From: Sphingopyxis sp. GW247-27LB
GTDB lineage: Bacteria > Pseudomonadota > Alphaproteobacteria > Sphingomonadales > Sphingomonadaceae
Assembly (NCBI RefSeq): GCF_002277025.1
Contig: NZ_NIWD01000008.1
Coordinates: 234,366-298,365, forward strand
DNA: 64,000 nucleotides
Reading direction: 5' to 3'
Position numbers and translations under genes: made by a program. A model generated the notes under the pieces. That model was not told the origin of the DNA, searched no databases, and worked only from the letters and a program-made list of their open reading frames with translations. Positions 51,929 to 61,318 of the stretch are shown here, one piece after another (the stretch's first letter is position 1; each line of letters starts with the position of its first letter).

Positions 51929-52058
51929 AGCCTTTCAGGCTCTCCCCTCCTGAAACTGTTGACCCAATGAATGCCACATTAATGTCACCTTGGAAAGGCC
52001 TAAATTGGGGGCAGCGCTGCCCGGTTTTTGTGCAGGCGGCGGCGTGCACAAAATGCGC

Positions 52059-52090
52059 AAAAAGAGGCCGGGACTGGTCGGTCCCGGCCT
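52059..52090 (-). terminator. First terminator downstream of amtB
   Basis: On the minus strand GGCCGGGACCGACCAGTCCC GGCC is followed by TCTTTTTG. It lies 80 bp after the amtB stop. Confidence 0.8.
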
Positions 52091-52170
52091 TCAGTGGTTC
52101 GCAGGAGGAACCCCGGTGGACCCCGCCGCCCTTGAAAGAGGAGAGAGCCGGCGGCGGGTGTCCTGTCTCG

Positions 52171-53505
52171 TCAGTAATTATAGGCGCGCTCGCCATGCTC
52201 GCCGAGGTCGAGGCCTTCGCGTTCGACCTCTGCCGAGACGCGCAGTCCGGTGAGCGCCTTGGCGGCGTAGATGGCGATGGCGGTGCCGATGGCGGCCCAG
52301 ACGATCGTCGCGGCGACCGCCGAGACCTGGGTCACGAGCTGCGGTCCGATGGCGAAATCCTCGCCGCCGGGGCCGCCGAGGCTCGGCGCATAGACGATGC
52401 CGGTGCCGATCGCGCCGACGATGCCGCCGATGCCGTGGATGCCGAAGGCGTCGAGCGAGTCGTCATAGCCGAGCTTCGGCTTGAGCACGGTGACCATGTA
52501 GAAGCAGACGACCGAGGCGACCGCGCCGAGCAGGATGGCGCCGAACGGCCCCGAATTGCCCGCCGCGGGGGTGACGGCGACCAGCCCCGCGATGATGCCC
52601 GAGCAAAAGCCGAGCGCCGAGGGCTTGTGGCCGCCGACCTTTTCGGCGAGCATCCAGGCGAGGCCCGCCGAAGCGGTGGCGACGAAGGTGTTGATCATCG
52701 CGAGCGCCGCCGAGCCGTTGGCCTCGAGCGCCGAGCCGGCGTTGAAGCCGAACCAGCCCACCCACAGGAGTCCGGTGCCGACCATCGTCAGCGTCAGCGC
52801 GTGCGGCGCCATGATTTCCTTCTGATAGCCGATGCGCTTGCCGAGGATGATCGCGGCGACGAGCGCCGAGACGCCCGCGTTGATGTGCACCACGGTGCCG
52901 CCCGCGAAATCGAGCGCGCCCATTTCGAAGAAGAGGCCGCCCGTCGCCCACACCATGTGCGCGATCGGGAAATAGACGATCGTCAGCCAGACGAGGCCGA
53001 AGACCATCACCGCGGCGAACTTCATGCGCTCGACCGTCGCGCCGAGGACCAGCGCGAGGGTGATCGCGGCGAAGGTCATCTGGAAGCTGATGAACACATA
53101 TTCGGGCAGCTTGAAACCGTCGCTGAACGTGTCGGCGAGGCTGTCGGGCGTGACGCCCGCGAGGAAGAACTTGCCCCAGGCGAAGAAGGCATTGCCCTCG
53201 GGCCCGAAGGCGAGGCCATAGCCGTAACAGACCCAGACGATCATCGCGAGGCAGGCCGCGGCGCCGATCTGCGTCATCGTCGAGAGCATGTTCTTGGTGC
53301 GGGTAAGGCCGCCGTAGAAAAGCGCGAGGCCGGGCAGGATCATCGCGAGGACGAGCACGGTCGCGGTCATCATCCAGGCGGTGTCGCCCTTGTCGACCAC
53401 CGGCGCGGCTTCGGCGGCGGCTTCCTGCGCCCAGGCGGGCAGCGCGGCGAACAGCGCGAGCCCGGCGGCCCCGGCGCTCGCCGCCATCTTGTTTGCGAAC
53501 GTCAT
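52171..53505 (-). CDS. amtB: Ammonium transporter AmtB
   Basis: A 444-residue trimeric channel for NH3/NH4+. A signal-peptide-like first segment ends AWAQ, followed by 11 helices. 'DFAGGTVVHINAGVSALVAA' holds the first pore histidine, and 'FGIHGIGGIVGAIGTGI' the second. ATG 53505 follows AAGGGGG. It lies 14 bp downstream of glnK, whose product blocks the channel when nitrogen is plentiful. Confidence 0.96.
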   Translation of the reverse strand: MTFANKMAASAGAAGLALFAALPAWAQEAAAEAAPVVDKGDTAWMMTATVLVLAMILPGLALFYGGLTRTKNMLSTMTQIGAAACLAMIVWVCYGYGLAFGPEGNAFFAWGKFFLAGVTPDSLADTFSDGFKLPEYVFISFQMTFAAITLALVLGATVERMKFAAVMVFGLVWLTIVYFPIAHMVWATGGLFFEMGALDFAGGTVVHINAGVSALVAAIILGKRIGYQKEIMAPHALTLTMVGTGLLWVGWFGFNAGSALEANGSAALAMINTFVATASAGLAWMLAEKVGGHKPSALGFCSGIIAGLVAVTPAAGNSGPFGAILLGAVASVVCFYMVTVLKPKLGYDDSLDAFGIHGIGGIVGAIGTGIVYAPSLGGPGGEDFAIGPQLVTQVSAVAATIVWAAIGTAIAIYAAKALTGLRVSAEVEREGLDLGEHGERAYNY

Positions 53506-53519
53506 AGTTTCCCCCTTCA

Positions 53520-54023
<504 letters not shown>

Positions 54024-54036
54024 CTAAAGCAGCTTC

Positions 54037-54110
54037 GTCACCCCGGACTTGATCCGGGGTCCCGCTAGTCGAGGTCGCTGAGCGGGACCCCGGATCAAGT
54101 CCGGGGTGAC
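54037..54110. repeat. Intergenic palindrome, family C copy 3
   Basis: GTCACCCCGGACTTGATCCG and ACCCCGGATCAAGTCCGGGG TGAC form an almost perfect hairpin. It lies between the glnK enhancer and the EEP nuclease gene. Confidence 0.85.
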
Positions 54111-54145
54111 GCGTGAGTAACGAACGATGCTCCTCGACTTCCGTC

Positions 54146-54844
54146 TTAGCCCACGCTCTCGAACCGCGCCCAGATCGGCAGATGGTCCGACGCCCGCGCC
54201 GCGAGCGCGCTCTGGTGCACGCCGGCTTCGACCGCCTGAAGGTCGGGCGAGGCGAAGATGCGGTCGAGCTTCGCGACCGGACGGCGGCTGTGGAAGCTGT
54301 GGCCGGTGTCGACGAGCCGGTGATGCTCGCCGAAATCGGCGAGGCAGCCGCCGCGATTGCGCCATTCGTTGCAGTCGCCCATCAGGATCGTCGGCAGCGC
54401 CTCGCCCCCGGAGACGTGGTTCAGGATGGCGCGCGCCTGCTGGCGGCGGCGCAGCCCCGAAATATCGAGGTGCATGCCGACGACGCGCAGCCGCGCCTCG
54501 CCGACGCGGAGCGTCGCCGCGACCGCGCCGCGCGGTTCGAGCGTCGGCAGGTGCAGCGCGTGGCTTTCCTCGACGTCGATCCCCTTTCGGACGAGCAGCG
54601 CGTTGCCGTGCCAGCCGATCGCATAGGGGCGGCCGCCCAGCAGGTCGACGGGAACATAGTCGCTATGCTCCTCGAACATGTGCGGCGGGATCGCGCTCGC
54701 GCGCGTGCCGAAGCGGCGGTCGGCCTCCTGCAGGGCGACGACGTCGGCGTCGAGCTCGCGCAGGACCGACAGCACCCGTGCGGGATCGCGGCGGCGGTCG
54801 AGCCCGATGCCCTTGCGCATATTGTAGGAGGCGACCTTGATCAT
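54146..54844 (-). CDS. Endonuclease/exonuclease/phosphatase (EEP) family protein
   Basis: A 232-residue protein with the EEP fold: 'VASYNMRKGIGLD', 'DADVVALQEADRRFG', 'VVGMHLDISG', 'TILMGDCNEWRNRGG' and 'RASDHLPIWARFE'. Asn, Glu, Asp and terminal His of the metal-dependent hydrolase are present. Substrate could be DNA or a phospholipid headgroup. ATG 54844 gives 'MIKVASYNMRKG'. Confidence 0.9.
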   Translation of the reverse strand: MIKVASYNMRKGIGLDRRRDPARVLSVLRELDADVVALQEADRRFGTRASAIPPHMFEEHSDYVPVDLLGGRPYAIGWHGNALLVRKGIDVEESHALHLPTLEPRGAVAATLRVGEARLRVVGMHLDISGLRRRQQARAILNHVSGGEALPTILMGDCNEWRNRGGCLADFGEHHRLVDTGHSFHSRRPVAKLDRIFASPDLQAVEAGVHQSALAARASDHLPIWARFESVG

Positions 54845-54920
54845 GGGGAGAAAGGGCTGTCCTTCGGCTATTCCAGTGTAAAGGACGAGCGGGAGGGATT
54901 TGGGTTGCCTCACATGCCCG

Positions 54921-55001
54921 TCATTGCGAGCGGAACCGAAGCAATCCAGAGCGGTTTACGCAAGCCTGGATTGCTTCGTCGCTCCGCTCCTCGCAATGAC
55001 G
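54921..55001. repeat. Intergenic inverted repeat, family B copy 5
   Basis: TCATTGCGAGCGGAACCGAA and GCTCCTCGCAATGACG enclose CAATCCAGAGCG and CTGGATTG. It lies between the EEP gene and the DUF2007 gene. Confidence 0.8.
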
Positions 55002-55009
55002 AGGGATAT

Positions 55010-55222
55010 TCAACCCACGCCGAACTCTTCCATCAACGCCTGCGCTTCGGCGAGATCCTCGTCGAGCACCATGACGCGCACCGGGATCATCAGCCCGACG
55101 CTGTCGGCGATGTTCATGCCCGCGTCGAAACAGACCGCGGGAACCCCCGCCGATTCGAGCCGCCCGCGCAGCAGTTCGGCCTCGACGCCGCTGGGCAGCC
55201 GGACGAGCTCGACCAGCGGCAT
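55010..55222 (-). CDS. DUF2007 domain protein
   Basis: A 70-residue protein: 'MPLVELVRLPSGVEAELLRG' then 'LESAGVPAVCFDAGMNIADS' and 'VRVMVLDEDLAEAQALMEE'. This is the small DUF2007 alpha-beta fold, called a putative signal transducer, with unknown partner. ATG 55222 overlaps the stop of the PNPOx-like gene (ATGA), so the two are coupled. Confidence 0.85.
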   Translation of the reverse strand: MPLVELVRLPSGVEAELLRGRLESAGVPAVCFDAGMNIADSVGLMIPVRVMVLDEDLAEAQALMEEFGVG

Positions 55223-55785
55223 CAGGCGTCGCCCGCGATATAGCGGTCGGTGGCGCGCGTCGGCAGGCCGTCGATGCTTTTGGTGCGATTCTCGAATTTC
55301 TCCAGCCACTCGGCGGGGTCGGCCTGGCGATGATATTTCTGCAGCGTGTCGCGCTCGCGCTGCAATTCCATCATCGGCACGCCCCAGCCGCAGCTCGTCT
55401 GGACGCTCTCGACGTCGATGACGAAGATCTGGCGCGTGCCGGACAGCAGAGTGAAGGGCGCCGCGACGGCACCCCAGTCGGCGTCCTGCGGCAGCACCGG
55501 GCGCCCGCGACCGTAGATGCGCAAAATCCACGCCGGGCGGTCGAAGGCGCAGAACATCAGCGTGATGCGGCCGTCAGCGGCAAGATGCGCGTGAGTCTCG
55601 TTGCCCGATCCGCCGAGGTCGAGCCAGGCGACCCGCGATTCGGACAGGATGCGGAAGCTGCCGGCATAGCCCTTGGGCGACAGGTTGATCCGCCCGTCCG
55701 CCGCCGCGGTCGCGACGAAGAACATCGGCTGGCGCTCGATGAAGGCGACATGTTTGTCGGTCAGCGTGTCGGTGAATTCGGCCAT
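55222..55785 (-). CDS. Pyridoxamine 5'-phosphate oxidase-like flavoprotein
   Basis: A 187-residue PNPOx-fold protein. 'QPMFFVATAAADGRINLSPKG' and 'VAWLDLGGSGNETHAHLAADG' are the FMN-binding strands. Family members reduce flavin-linked substrates or heme. True PdxH residues are absent, so pyridoxal synthesis is unlikely. Coupled to the DUF2007 gene. Confidence 0.88.
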   Translation of the reverse strand: MAEFTDTLTDKHVAFIERQPMFFVATAAADGRINLSPKGYAGSFRILSESRVAWLDLGGSGNETHAHLAADGRITLMFCAFDRPAWILRIYGRGRPVLPQDADWGAVAAPFTLLSGTRQIFVIDVESVQTSCGWGVPMMELQRERDTLQKYHRQADPAEWLEKFENRTKSIDGLPTRATDRYIAGDA

Positions 55786-55816
55786 GGAGCGATTTAGCGG
55801 GCCGCGGGCGGGCTTG

Positions 55817-56614
55817 TCACGCGCCGAAACGGACCGAGGGGCCGAGGATCAGCGCGAAGGCGAGCGTGGCGATGAGGCCCGCGACGAACAGCGGCCAGCT
55901 TCGCCCGACCGCGAAACCGGTCTCGGCCGTGCCCCTGGGCACCGCGAAGCCGATCGAGATGAAGCCCGCGAGCCCGCCGAAGGAAGAGGCGGCCGCCGAC
56001 ATCAGCGTGATGAAGAGGCCGACCGGATTGAGCAGCCCGGTGAGCACCGCGGCGACGCCGGCGACGAGATAATAGCCGTGCGCGAGAGTCCGGCGGGTCG
56101 GCCCGGTCGCCGGCGAATCGCCCAGCATCGCGGTAAGGCCGCGGATCGCGGCGCGGACGAGCCAGATATAGGCGCAGAGGCCGAAGAGGAATTCGCCGAT
56201 CCGCCACAGCCCGGGATGGGCGAGCGGCCCGATGCCGCCGTCGACGCCGGGGCCGAGATCGCCGACCCCGCTCGCGCCCGAGAAGAGGAAATAGCCCGCC
56301 GCGACGAAGCCTTCGCTGACCCAAATGAGCCAGAGCAGCAGCCGCGAGACATCGCCGCGCGCGCGGCGCCACAGCGCATGGGCGGCGAGCGCGAGCAGCG
56401 TGTTCACCCCAACCCCGGCGAGCGCGACGATCCGGCGCGGCAGGCCGGCGAGCCCGTCGCAATCGGCATAGAAGGCGCCGATCTCGGTCACTTGGCCGCC
56501 CTGCAGCGCGCAGGCGGCGGCGTGGCCGCCGATCTCGTGCCACATCGTCAGCAGCGGCATCAGCAGCAGCCCGAGCCCGGCGACGGTGACGATATCGACC
56601 CGGCTCGCCCTCAC
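55817..56614 (-). CDS. Multi-pass membrane protein with HExxH motif (M50-like)
   Basis: A 265-residue protein with about six helices. 'TMWHEIGGHAAACALQGGQV' near residue 25 is an HExxH zinc site inside the first helix, as in site-2 proteases. No PDZ domain, and a second ligand motif of NPDG type is not clear, so activity is uncertain. It starts at GTG 56614, overlapping the DUF924 stop (GTGA). Confidence 0.72.
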   Translation of the reverse strand: MRASRVDIVTVAGLGLLLMPLLTMWHEIGGHAAACALQGGQVTEIGAFYADCDGLAGLPRRIVALAGVGVNTLLALAAHALWRRARGDVSRLLLWLIWVSEGFVAAGYFLFSGASGVGDLGPGVDGGIGPLAHPGLWRIGEFLFGLCAYIWLVRAAIRGLTAMLGDSPATGPTRRTLAHGYYLVAGVAAVLTGLLNPVGLFITLMSAAASSFGGLAGFISIGFAVPRGTAETGFAVGRSWPLFVAGLIATLAFALILGPSVRFGA

Positions 56615-57186
56615 CACCGGCTGCCCTCGGCGATCGCGGCTTCCTCTTCGGGCCGCGTCGCGCGGCCGAGCGCGGCGTTTCGATGCGGGAAGCGGCCGAA
56701 GCGGTCGATCATGTCGAAATGCTTCTGCGCATAATCGTGAAAGGCGGGGTCGGCGAGCTGGTGGAACAGGCGCAGCGATTCGCGCTGGTCGTCCCTGTCC
56801 TCGCTGTGCTGGAGGGGAAGATAGGCGAACTGGCGGCGTTCGTCGGGCCAGTCCCGGTCCCAGCCCTTTTCGACGATGCCGCGCGCGATCGCGCGGGCGA
56901 GGCTGTCGGTCGCGAAGGCCTCGGCGCTGCCGCGATATATGTTGCGCGGCACCTGGTCGAAGAGGATCGCCGCGGCGAGCGCGGTGTCGGGATCGGTCAG
57001 GAAGGCTTCGGGGGGCAGCGAGCGCAGCGCTTCGCGCCAGTCGGCGGCGAGGTCGCGCACCGCGGCGTCGAAATCGGGGCCGCCGCCATACCAGTCCTCC
57101 ATGCCGCGGCCGTCGAACCAGAAGGCGAGGAGGCGCGCCGCCCAGTCGGCGGGCGGCGCGGCCGCTTCGGTCTGCTCCCCGGTCAC
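56611..57186 (-). CDS. DUF924 family protein
   Basis: A 191-residue helical protein. 'LAFWFDGRGMEDWYGGGPDF', 'AAAILFDQVPRNIYRGSAEA', 'YLPLQHSEDRDDQRESL' and 'RFGRFPHRNAALGR' are the DUF924 signatures. Function unsettled, TPR-like fold. It lies immediately upstream of the M50-like gene and 4 bp downstream of the following exported protein gene. Confidence 0.92.
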   Translation of the reverse strand: MTGEQTEAAAPPADWAARLLAFWFDGRGMEDWYGGGPDFDAAVRDLAADWREALRSLPPEAFLTDPDTALAAAILFDQVPRNIYRGSAEAFATDSLARAIARGIVEKGWDRDWPDERRQFAYLPLQHSEDRDDQRESLRLFHQLADPAFHDYAQKHFDMIDRFGRFPHRNAALGRATRPEEEAAIAEGSRW

Positions 57187-57189
57187 GGA

Positions 57190-57597
57190 CTATTTCGCGG
57201 CCGTGTCGATCTTGCGATAGGGGACGAATTCGCCGAGCGAGACGAAGCCCGCATACATATGGCTGTTGCGGTCGTGGAGTTCGATCGTGTCGATCGAGCA
57301 CAGCCGCGTGCCGGTCAATTTGGTGACGAGGATATTGTCGTCGCCGTCGAGCGATTCGGCGCCGCCCCGCGGGCGGTTGACCCAGAGGGTGCTGCCGATG
57401 CGATAGACGATCGCGGTGTCGTCGACGACCTGCGAGCTGGTCGCGGACGACAGGGTGATGCAATCCTGCGGTTCGCCGGCGACGCGGCCTTCGAGAATCT
57501 TGGCGAGCTTTTCCTCGCCGGTCGGCTTGTCCTTGGCGGCAGCGGGCGCAGCCGCGAGGATCGCGGCGGAGAGGATGGTGGCAATCAGCGGACGCAT
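57190..57597 (-). CDS. Exported hypothetical protein
   Basis: A 135-residue protein with a signal peptide (1-21, AAAK). Mature part has two cysteines ('QDCITLSS', 'TRLCSIDTIE') likely disulfide-linked and beta-strand character ('TLWVNRPRGG', 'MYAGFVSLGEF'). No family recognised, though similar proteins occur across sphingomonads. ATG 57597 is preceded by GGAG at 8 bases. First gene of a possible 4-gene run. Confidence 0.78.
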   Translation of the reverse strand: MRPLIATILSAAILAAAPAAAKDKPTGEEKLAKILEGRVAGEPQDCITLSSATSSQVVDDTAIVYRIGSTLWVNRPRGGAESLDGDDNILVTKLTGTRLCSIDTIELHDRNSHMYAGFVSLGEFVPYRKIDTAAK

Positions 57598-57806
57598 GGT
57601 TCGACTCCAGTTCATTCAGGTCTCACCCTGAAACCACTCATAGCAGGAAGCGGGTGAACGGTCGCTGACTGATTTCGTAGAGAGGAACCGCACGTTAGGC
57701 GCCGGTTTTTAAGGGCGATGATATATTTGCAAAAACCGCTTGCGCCGGCTCTCGCCGGGATGACGAAGCGGGAGAGGTCCGCTTTCGGCCGGTATCGGCC
57801 AATCAA

Positions 57807-57943
57807 ATCCTCCCCGCTTTGCGGGGAGGGGGACCGCCGAAGGCGGTGGAGGGGGCGGGCGGCCTGAAACGGCGTCGCGTAAGGACGCGAACCCCCTCCG
57901 TCAGCCCCTGCGGGGCTGCCACCTCCCCACAAGTGGGGAGGAT
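57807..57943. repeat. Intergenic inverted repeat, family E copy 4
   Basis: CCTCCCCGCTTTGCGGGGAG and CTCCCCACAAGTGGGGAGG are the outer hairpins. GACCGCCGAAGGCGG and CAGCCCCTGCGGGGCTG are inner ones. The remaining bases of the 455-bp gap (57598-58052) hold nothing else I recognise. Confidence 0.75.
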
Positions 57944-58052
57944 CTGAACGCCCGCTCCCCCCCAAAGCCGACGTCCTCGCCTGCGTCTGCAACCGATATA
58001 GTCGCTCTGAAGAGGAGCGGTGCAACCGTTCAGGCGAAGGGCATGAACCCCC

Positions 58053-59264
58053 TCAGCACGCCGCGTCGGGAAGCGGGATGCCGAGCGGGCCCTTGCACTT
58101 CTTTTTCTTGGGCTTTTCGGCCGGTGCGCTGCCCGCATCGCTGCCGCCCGCCGCGCCCATGCCGCCGAAATCGGCACCGACCATCAGCATCGTGTGCGAG
58201 CGGAAGCGCACCTTCGCGGTCCAGTCGATATTCCACGCGACCTTGCCCGCGGGCTTGGGCGGGTAGGCGAAGTTCGCCTCCGGCCCGAAGGCGTTGAGAT
58301 TGCCGATCATCATCTCGCCCGAGGCCTTCTTGACCTCGGCGGGAATCTGGCAGCTCGTCTGGCTCGGCGGCATCACGATCTTCTGCGGGATCAGCTTCGC
58401 GACGGTCGCGGGCGGCAGCCAGTCCCAGAGGCCGCCGCCGAACTCGCGCGACGCGCTGCTCGTCCACCACACCATGTCGCCGCTGCCGCCGCGGTCCATG
58501 CCGCCGATCGTCCAGGCGACATAGCCGGTCGCGTTCTGGACCGGGTTCCAGCGGATCATCACCGAGCCGTCGCCTTGCGCCGCGGTCGAGGCCTGGAGCG
58601 GGTCCATATAATCCTGCGCGAGGGTGAAGTTGATGTCGGAGCCGACATTGCTCGCGACGCGATGCGCGCCGAGCAGCGAACTGTCTTTCGACGGCGGCTT
58701 GCCCCCCTTGCCGTTCGGCCAGTCCATGTAGGAGCGGCTGTTCGCGGCCGACACCTCGCGGACCACCGGCACGGCGGTCGAGAAGAGGCCGGGCGGCACC
58801 TGCCCCGCCGCGACCTTGGCGAAGTCGATCACGACCGGCTGCCCCGGCCCCGCCTTCGCGCCGCAGCCCCAATAGAGGAGCAGGCGGCCCTTCGGGCGCT
58901 CGAATTCGGTGGTGGTGCTGCCCTCGCGGCGCTCGGGGCTGATCAGCGGCACCGACTTGCCGAGCTTCGCCTGCGGCTCGAAATAATGGTCGCCCCTGGG
59001 CGGCGGCGCGCCGGGCGCCTGGTCGGAGCCGAGACGGAGCAGGAGCTGGTGGGCGACCGCCTTGTCGGGGCCGCCCCCGAACATCATGCTCATCGCCCCG
59101 CCCATGCCGCCCTTGCCGCCGCCCATCGCGGCGAAGCCCGACATGGTCGCGACGTCCATCTCATAGCGTTCCTTGGGGCCGGTCGTTTTTTGTGCCGAGC
59201 CGGGAACGGCGGCGAGTATCGTGGCGACGGCGGCCACGGGAACAAAACGCAGAGTCGAACGCAT
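58053..59264 (-). CDS. Large secreted protein of unknown function
   Basis: A 403-residue protein with a signal peptide (1-24, GSAQ). A methionine/glycine-rich segment (about 40-65, 'GGGKGGMGGAMSMMFGGG') precedes folded regions 'RLLLYWGCGAKAGPGQPVV', 'NVGSDINFTLAQDYMDPL' and 'GYVAWTIGGMDRGG'. The end is rich in lysine ('KPKKKKCKGPLG'). No family recognised. ATG 59264 follows GGGAGGATAG. Confidence 0.8.
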   Translation of the reverse strand: MRSTLRFVPVAAVATILAAVPGSAQKTTGPKERYEMDVATMSGFAAMGGGKGGMGGAMSMMFGGGPDKAVAHQLLLRLGSDQAPGAPPPRGDHYFEPQAKLGKSVPLISPERREGSTTTEFERPKGRLLLYWGCGAKAGPGQPVVIDFAKVAAGQVPPGLFSTAVPVVREVSAANSRSYMDWPNGKGGKPPSKDSSLLGAHRVASNVGSDINFTLAQDYMDPLQASTAAQGDGSVMIRWNPVQNATGYVAWTIGGMDRGGSGDMVWWTSSASREFGGGLWDWLPPATVAKLIPQKIVMPPSQTSCQIPAEVKKASGEMMIGNLNAFGPEANFAYPPKPAGKVAWNIDWTAKVRFRSHTMLMVGADFGGMGAAGGSDAGSAPAEKPKKKKCKGPLGIPLPDAAC

Positions 59265-59434
59265 GCTATCCTCCCTGTGCAGGGGATTCCCCCACGGATA
59301 ATGCGACCGAATCTTTTTCTGTTTGCCCATCCTATATGCGCGGTGGGGAGGAACGCCAAGTGAGCGCGATCACTCCCGCAAATATCGTCATCCCGGACTC
59401 GATCGGCGTTTATACCCTCAAGACAGGTATGCGG

Positions 59435-59505
59435 GTGATCCCCGGCGAAAGCCGGGGTCCACGCCATGCGCGCGCCATCTGGACCCCGGCTTTCGCCGGG
59501 GATCA
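59435..59505. repeat. Intergenic palindrome, family D copy 2
   Basis: GTGATCCCCGGCGAAAGCCG and GGACCCCGGCTTTCGCCGGG G form the arms around CACGCCATGCGCGCGCCATC. It lies in the 343-bp gap between the secreted protein gene and tldD. Confidence 0.8.
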
Positions 59506-59533
59506 CTCACCTGTCTGAAAGGGACAATCGTCT

Positions 59534-59594
59534 ACTTGATCCGGGGTCCATTCAACGATCGTAGCCATGGGTGCCGGATCAAGTCCGGCATGAC
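59534..59594. repeat. Intergenic palindrome, family C copy 4
   Basis: TACTTGATCCGGGGTCCA and GTGCCGGATCAAGTCCGGCA TGACG, an imperfect pair, 15 bp before the tldD stop. With family D copy 2 it fills most of the gap 59265-59608. Confidence 0.65.
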
Positions 59595-59608
59595 GAGAGA
59601 GGGGCTGT

Positions 59609-61051
59609 TTACGCCGTGCCGCCCACGGTCAGCCCGCTGACCAGCAGGGTCGGCTGGCCGACGCCGGCGGGGACGCTCTGGCCGCCCTTGCCGCAGACGC
59701 CGATGCCCTCGTCGAGCGCCATGTCGTCCCCGATGCCGGTGACCTTGGTGAGCACGCTCGGGCCGTCGCCGATCAGCGTCGCGCCCTTGATCGGTGTGCC
59801 GAGCTTGCCGTTCTCGATCTTGTAGGCCTCGGTGCAGGAGAAGACGAACTTGCCCGAGACGATGTCGACCTGCCCGCCGCCGAAGCTCTTGGCGAAGATG
59901 CCGTTCCGGACGCGGCCAAGCAGTTCGGCGGGATCGTCGCTGCCGCCGCGCATGAAGGTGTTGGTCATCCGCGGCATCGGCGCGTGGGCGAAGCTCTCGC
60001 GGCGGCCGTTGCCGGTCGGCGCGACGCCCATCAGCCGGGCGTTGAGCCGGTCCTGCATATAGCCCTTGAGGATGCCGTCCTCGATCAGGATATTCTCCTG
60101 CGTCGGGGTGCCCTCGTCGTCGATGCTGAGCGAGCCGCGGCGCCCGCCGCCCACCGGGCTGGCGATGCTGCCGTCGTCGATCACGGTGACGCCCGGCGCC
60201 GCGACGCGTTCGCCGATTCGCCCCGAAAAGGCACTGGTGCCCTTGCGGTTGAAATCGCCTTCGAGCCCGTGGCCGACCGCTTCGTGGAGCAATACGCCGG
60301 GCCAGCCGGGACCGAGCAGCACGGTGAACTCGCCCGCGGGGGCGTCGACCGCGCGCAAATTGACGAGCGCCTGCGCCAGCGCCTCGTCGATCGCGCGGTT
60401 CCACTGGTCGGGCTCGAACAGATGGTCGTACATATAGCGGCCGCCGAGGCCGAAATAGCCGCTCTCGCGCCGCCCATTCTCCTCGACCACGATCGAGACG
60501 TTGAGGCGGACGAGCGGGCGCACGTCGGTCGCGAGGAAACCGTCGGCGCGGACGATCTCGACCACCGACCAGCTTCCCGCCAGCGTCACCGACACCTGCG
60601 CGACGCGCGGGTCGCGCGCGCGGGCGGCGGCGTCGACCTGCTGACAGAGCGCGACCTTCTTCGCGAAGGGGATGAGGTCGAGCGGGTTCGCCTCGGCGTA
60701 AAGGTGGCGGTTGGTGCGCGGCGGAGGGGCGGCGGGCGCCTGCTTCGCGGGATCGAGCAGCGCCAGCGTCTCGGCGGCGCGGCGGATCGCGCCGGCGCTG
60801 ATGTCGCTCGCATGCGCGAAGCCCGTCATCTCGCCCGACACGGCGCGCAGGCCGAAACCGGCATCGGTCGAATAGTCGGCGGTCTTGAGCCGCCCGTCGT
60901 CGAAGCCGAAGCTCTCGGTCGCGCGATACTGCAGATAGAGCTCGCCGTCGTCGGCCCTGGCGAGCGCCTCGCGCGCAAGGCTCTGCGCGAGATCGGGGTC
61001 GAGCGCATCGGCGCGGTAGAGGAAACGGCGGGGATCGGTGGGGCTTGTCAT
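59609..61051 (-). CDS. tldD: Metalloprotease TldD
   Basis: A 480-residue subunit of the TldD/TldE zinc protease, which matures microcin-type peptides and degrades unfolded or amyloid-like peptides. The motif 'LLHEAVGHGLEGDF' (HExxxH) near residue 265 is intact. 'QYRATESFGFDDGRLKTADY' and 'GRRGSLSIDDEGTPTQ' are family blocks. No tldE (pmbA) lies next to it. Confidence 0.97.
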   Translation of the reverse strand: MTSPTDPRRFLYRADALDPDLAQSLAREALARADDGELYLQYRATESFGFDDGRLKTADYSTDAGFGLRAVSGEMTGFAHASDISAGAIRRAAETLALLDPAKQAPAAPPPRTNRHLYAEANPLDLIPFAKKVALCQQVDAAARARDPRVAQVSVTLAGSWSVVEIVRADGFLATDVRPLVRLNVSIVVEENGRRESGYFGLGGRYMYDHLFEPDQWNRAIDEALAQALVNLRAVDAPAGEFTVLLGPGWPGVLLHEAVGHGLEGDFNRKGTSAFSGRIGERVAAPGVTVIDDGSIASPVGGGRRGSLSIDDEGTPTQENILIEDGILKGYMQDRLNARLMGVAPTGNGRRESFAHAPMPRMTNTFMRGGSDDPAELLGRVRNGIFAKSFGGGQVDIVSGKFVFSCTEAYKIENGKLGTPIKGATLIGDGPSVLTKVTGIGDDMALDEGIGVCGKGGQSVPAGVGQPTLLVSGLTVGGTA

Positions 61052-61201
61052 GTGCTGGATATAGGCATGCGGGGCGGCCCGCGCAAAGGGGCATCGCTGC
61101 GGCGGGCGATGGGCGGATAATGCCGGGGAGGGCTTGAGGTGGGAGCGGACACTGCCCCACTAGGATAGAAAGGGTGCGTTCCGGTGGATGGCAGCGCTTG
61201 G

Positions 61202-61289
61202 CGATCTCCGGCGAAAGCCGGGGCCCAGAGCGTTGGAGAGCCGGCGCTGCATGGTGACGCTCTGGACCCCGGCTTTCGCCGGGGATCAC
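61202..61289. repeat. Intergenic palindrome, family D copy 3
   Basis: CGATCTCCGGCGAAAGCCGG and GACCCCGGCTTTCGCCGGGG ATCACG flank CCAGAGCGT/ACGCTCTGG inner arms. It lies upstream of tldD and downstream of a DUF4402 gene. Confidence 0.8.
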
Positions 61290-61318
61290 GTCGGATATGA
61301 TGGCGGCGAAAATCGCCC

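Larger units (their letters stand above)
51674..52170. other. Gene-poor gap between VOC gene and amtB
   Basis: About 500 bp without a credible gene. It holds two similar minus-strand terminators (51896 and 52059) and, on the plus strand, GGGCAGCGCTGCCCGGTTTTT at 52011-52031, which looks like another terminator. A plus-strand ORF of about 90 codons starting at 51681 has no ribosome site and poor coding character. Confidence 0.5.

Noticed and set aside
51681..51953. A 90-codon plus-strand ORF after the VOC gene.
   Set aside because: Arg/Ser-rich, no ribosome site, and runs through a terminator hairpin of the opposite strand.
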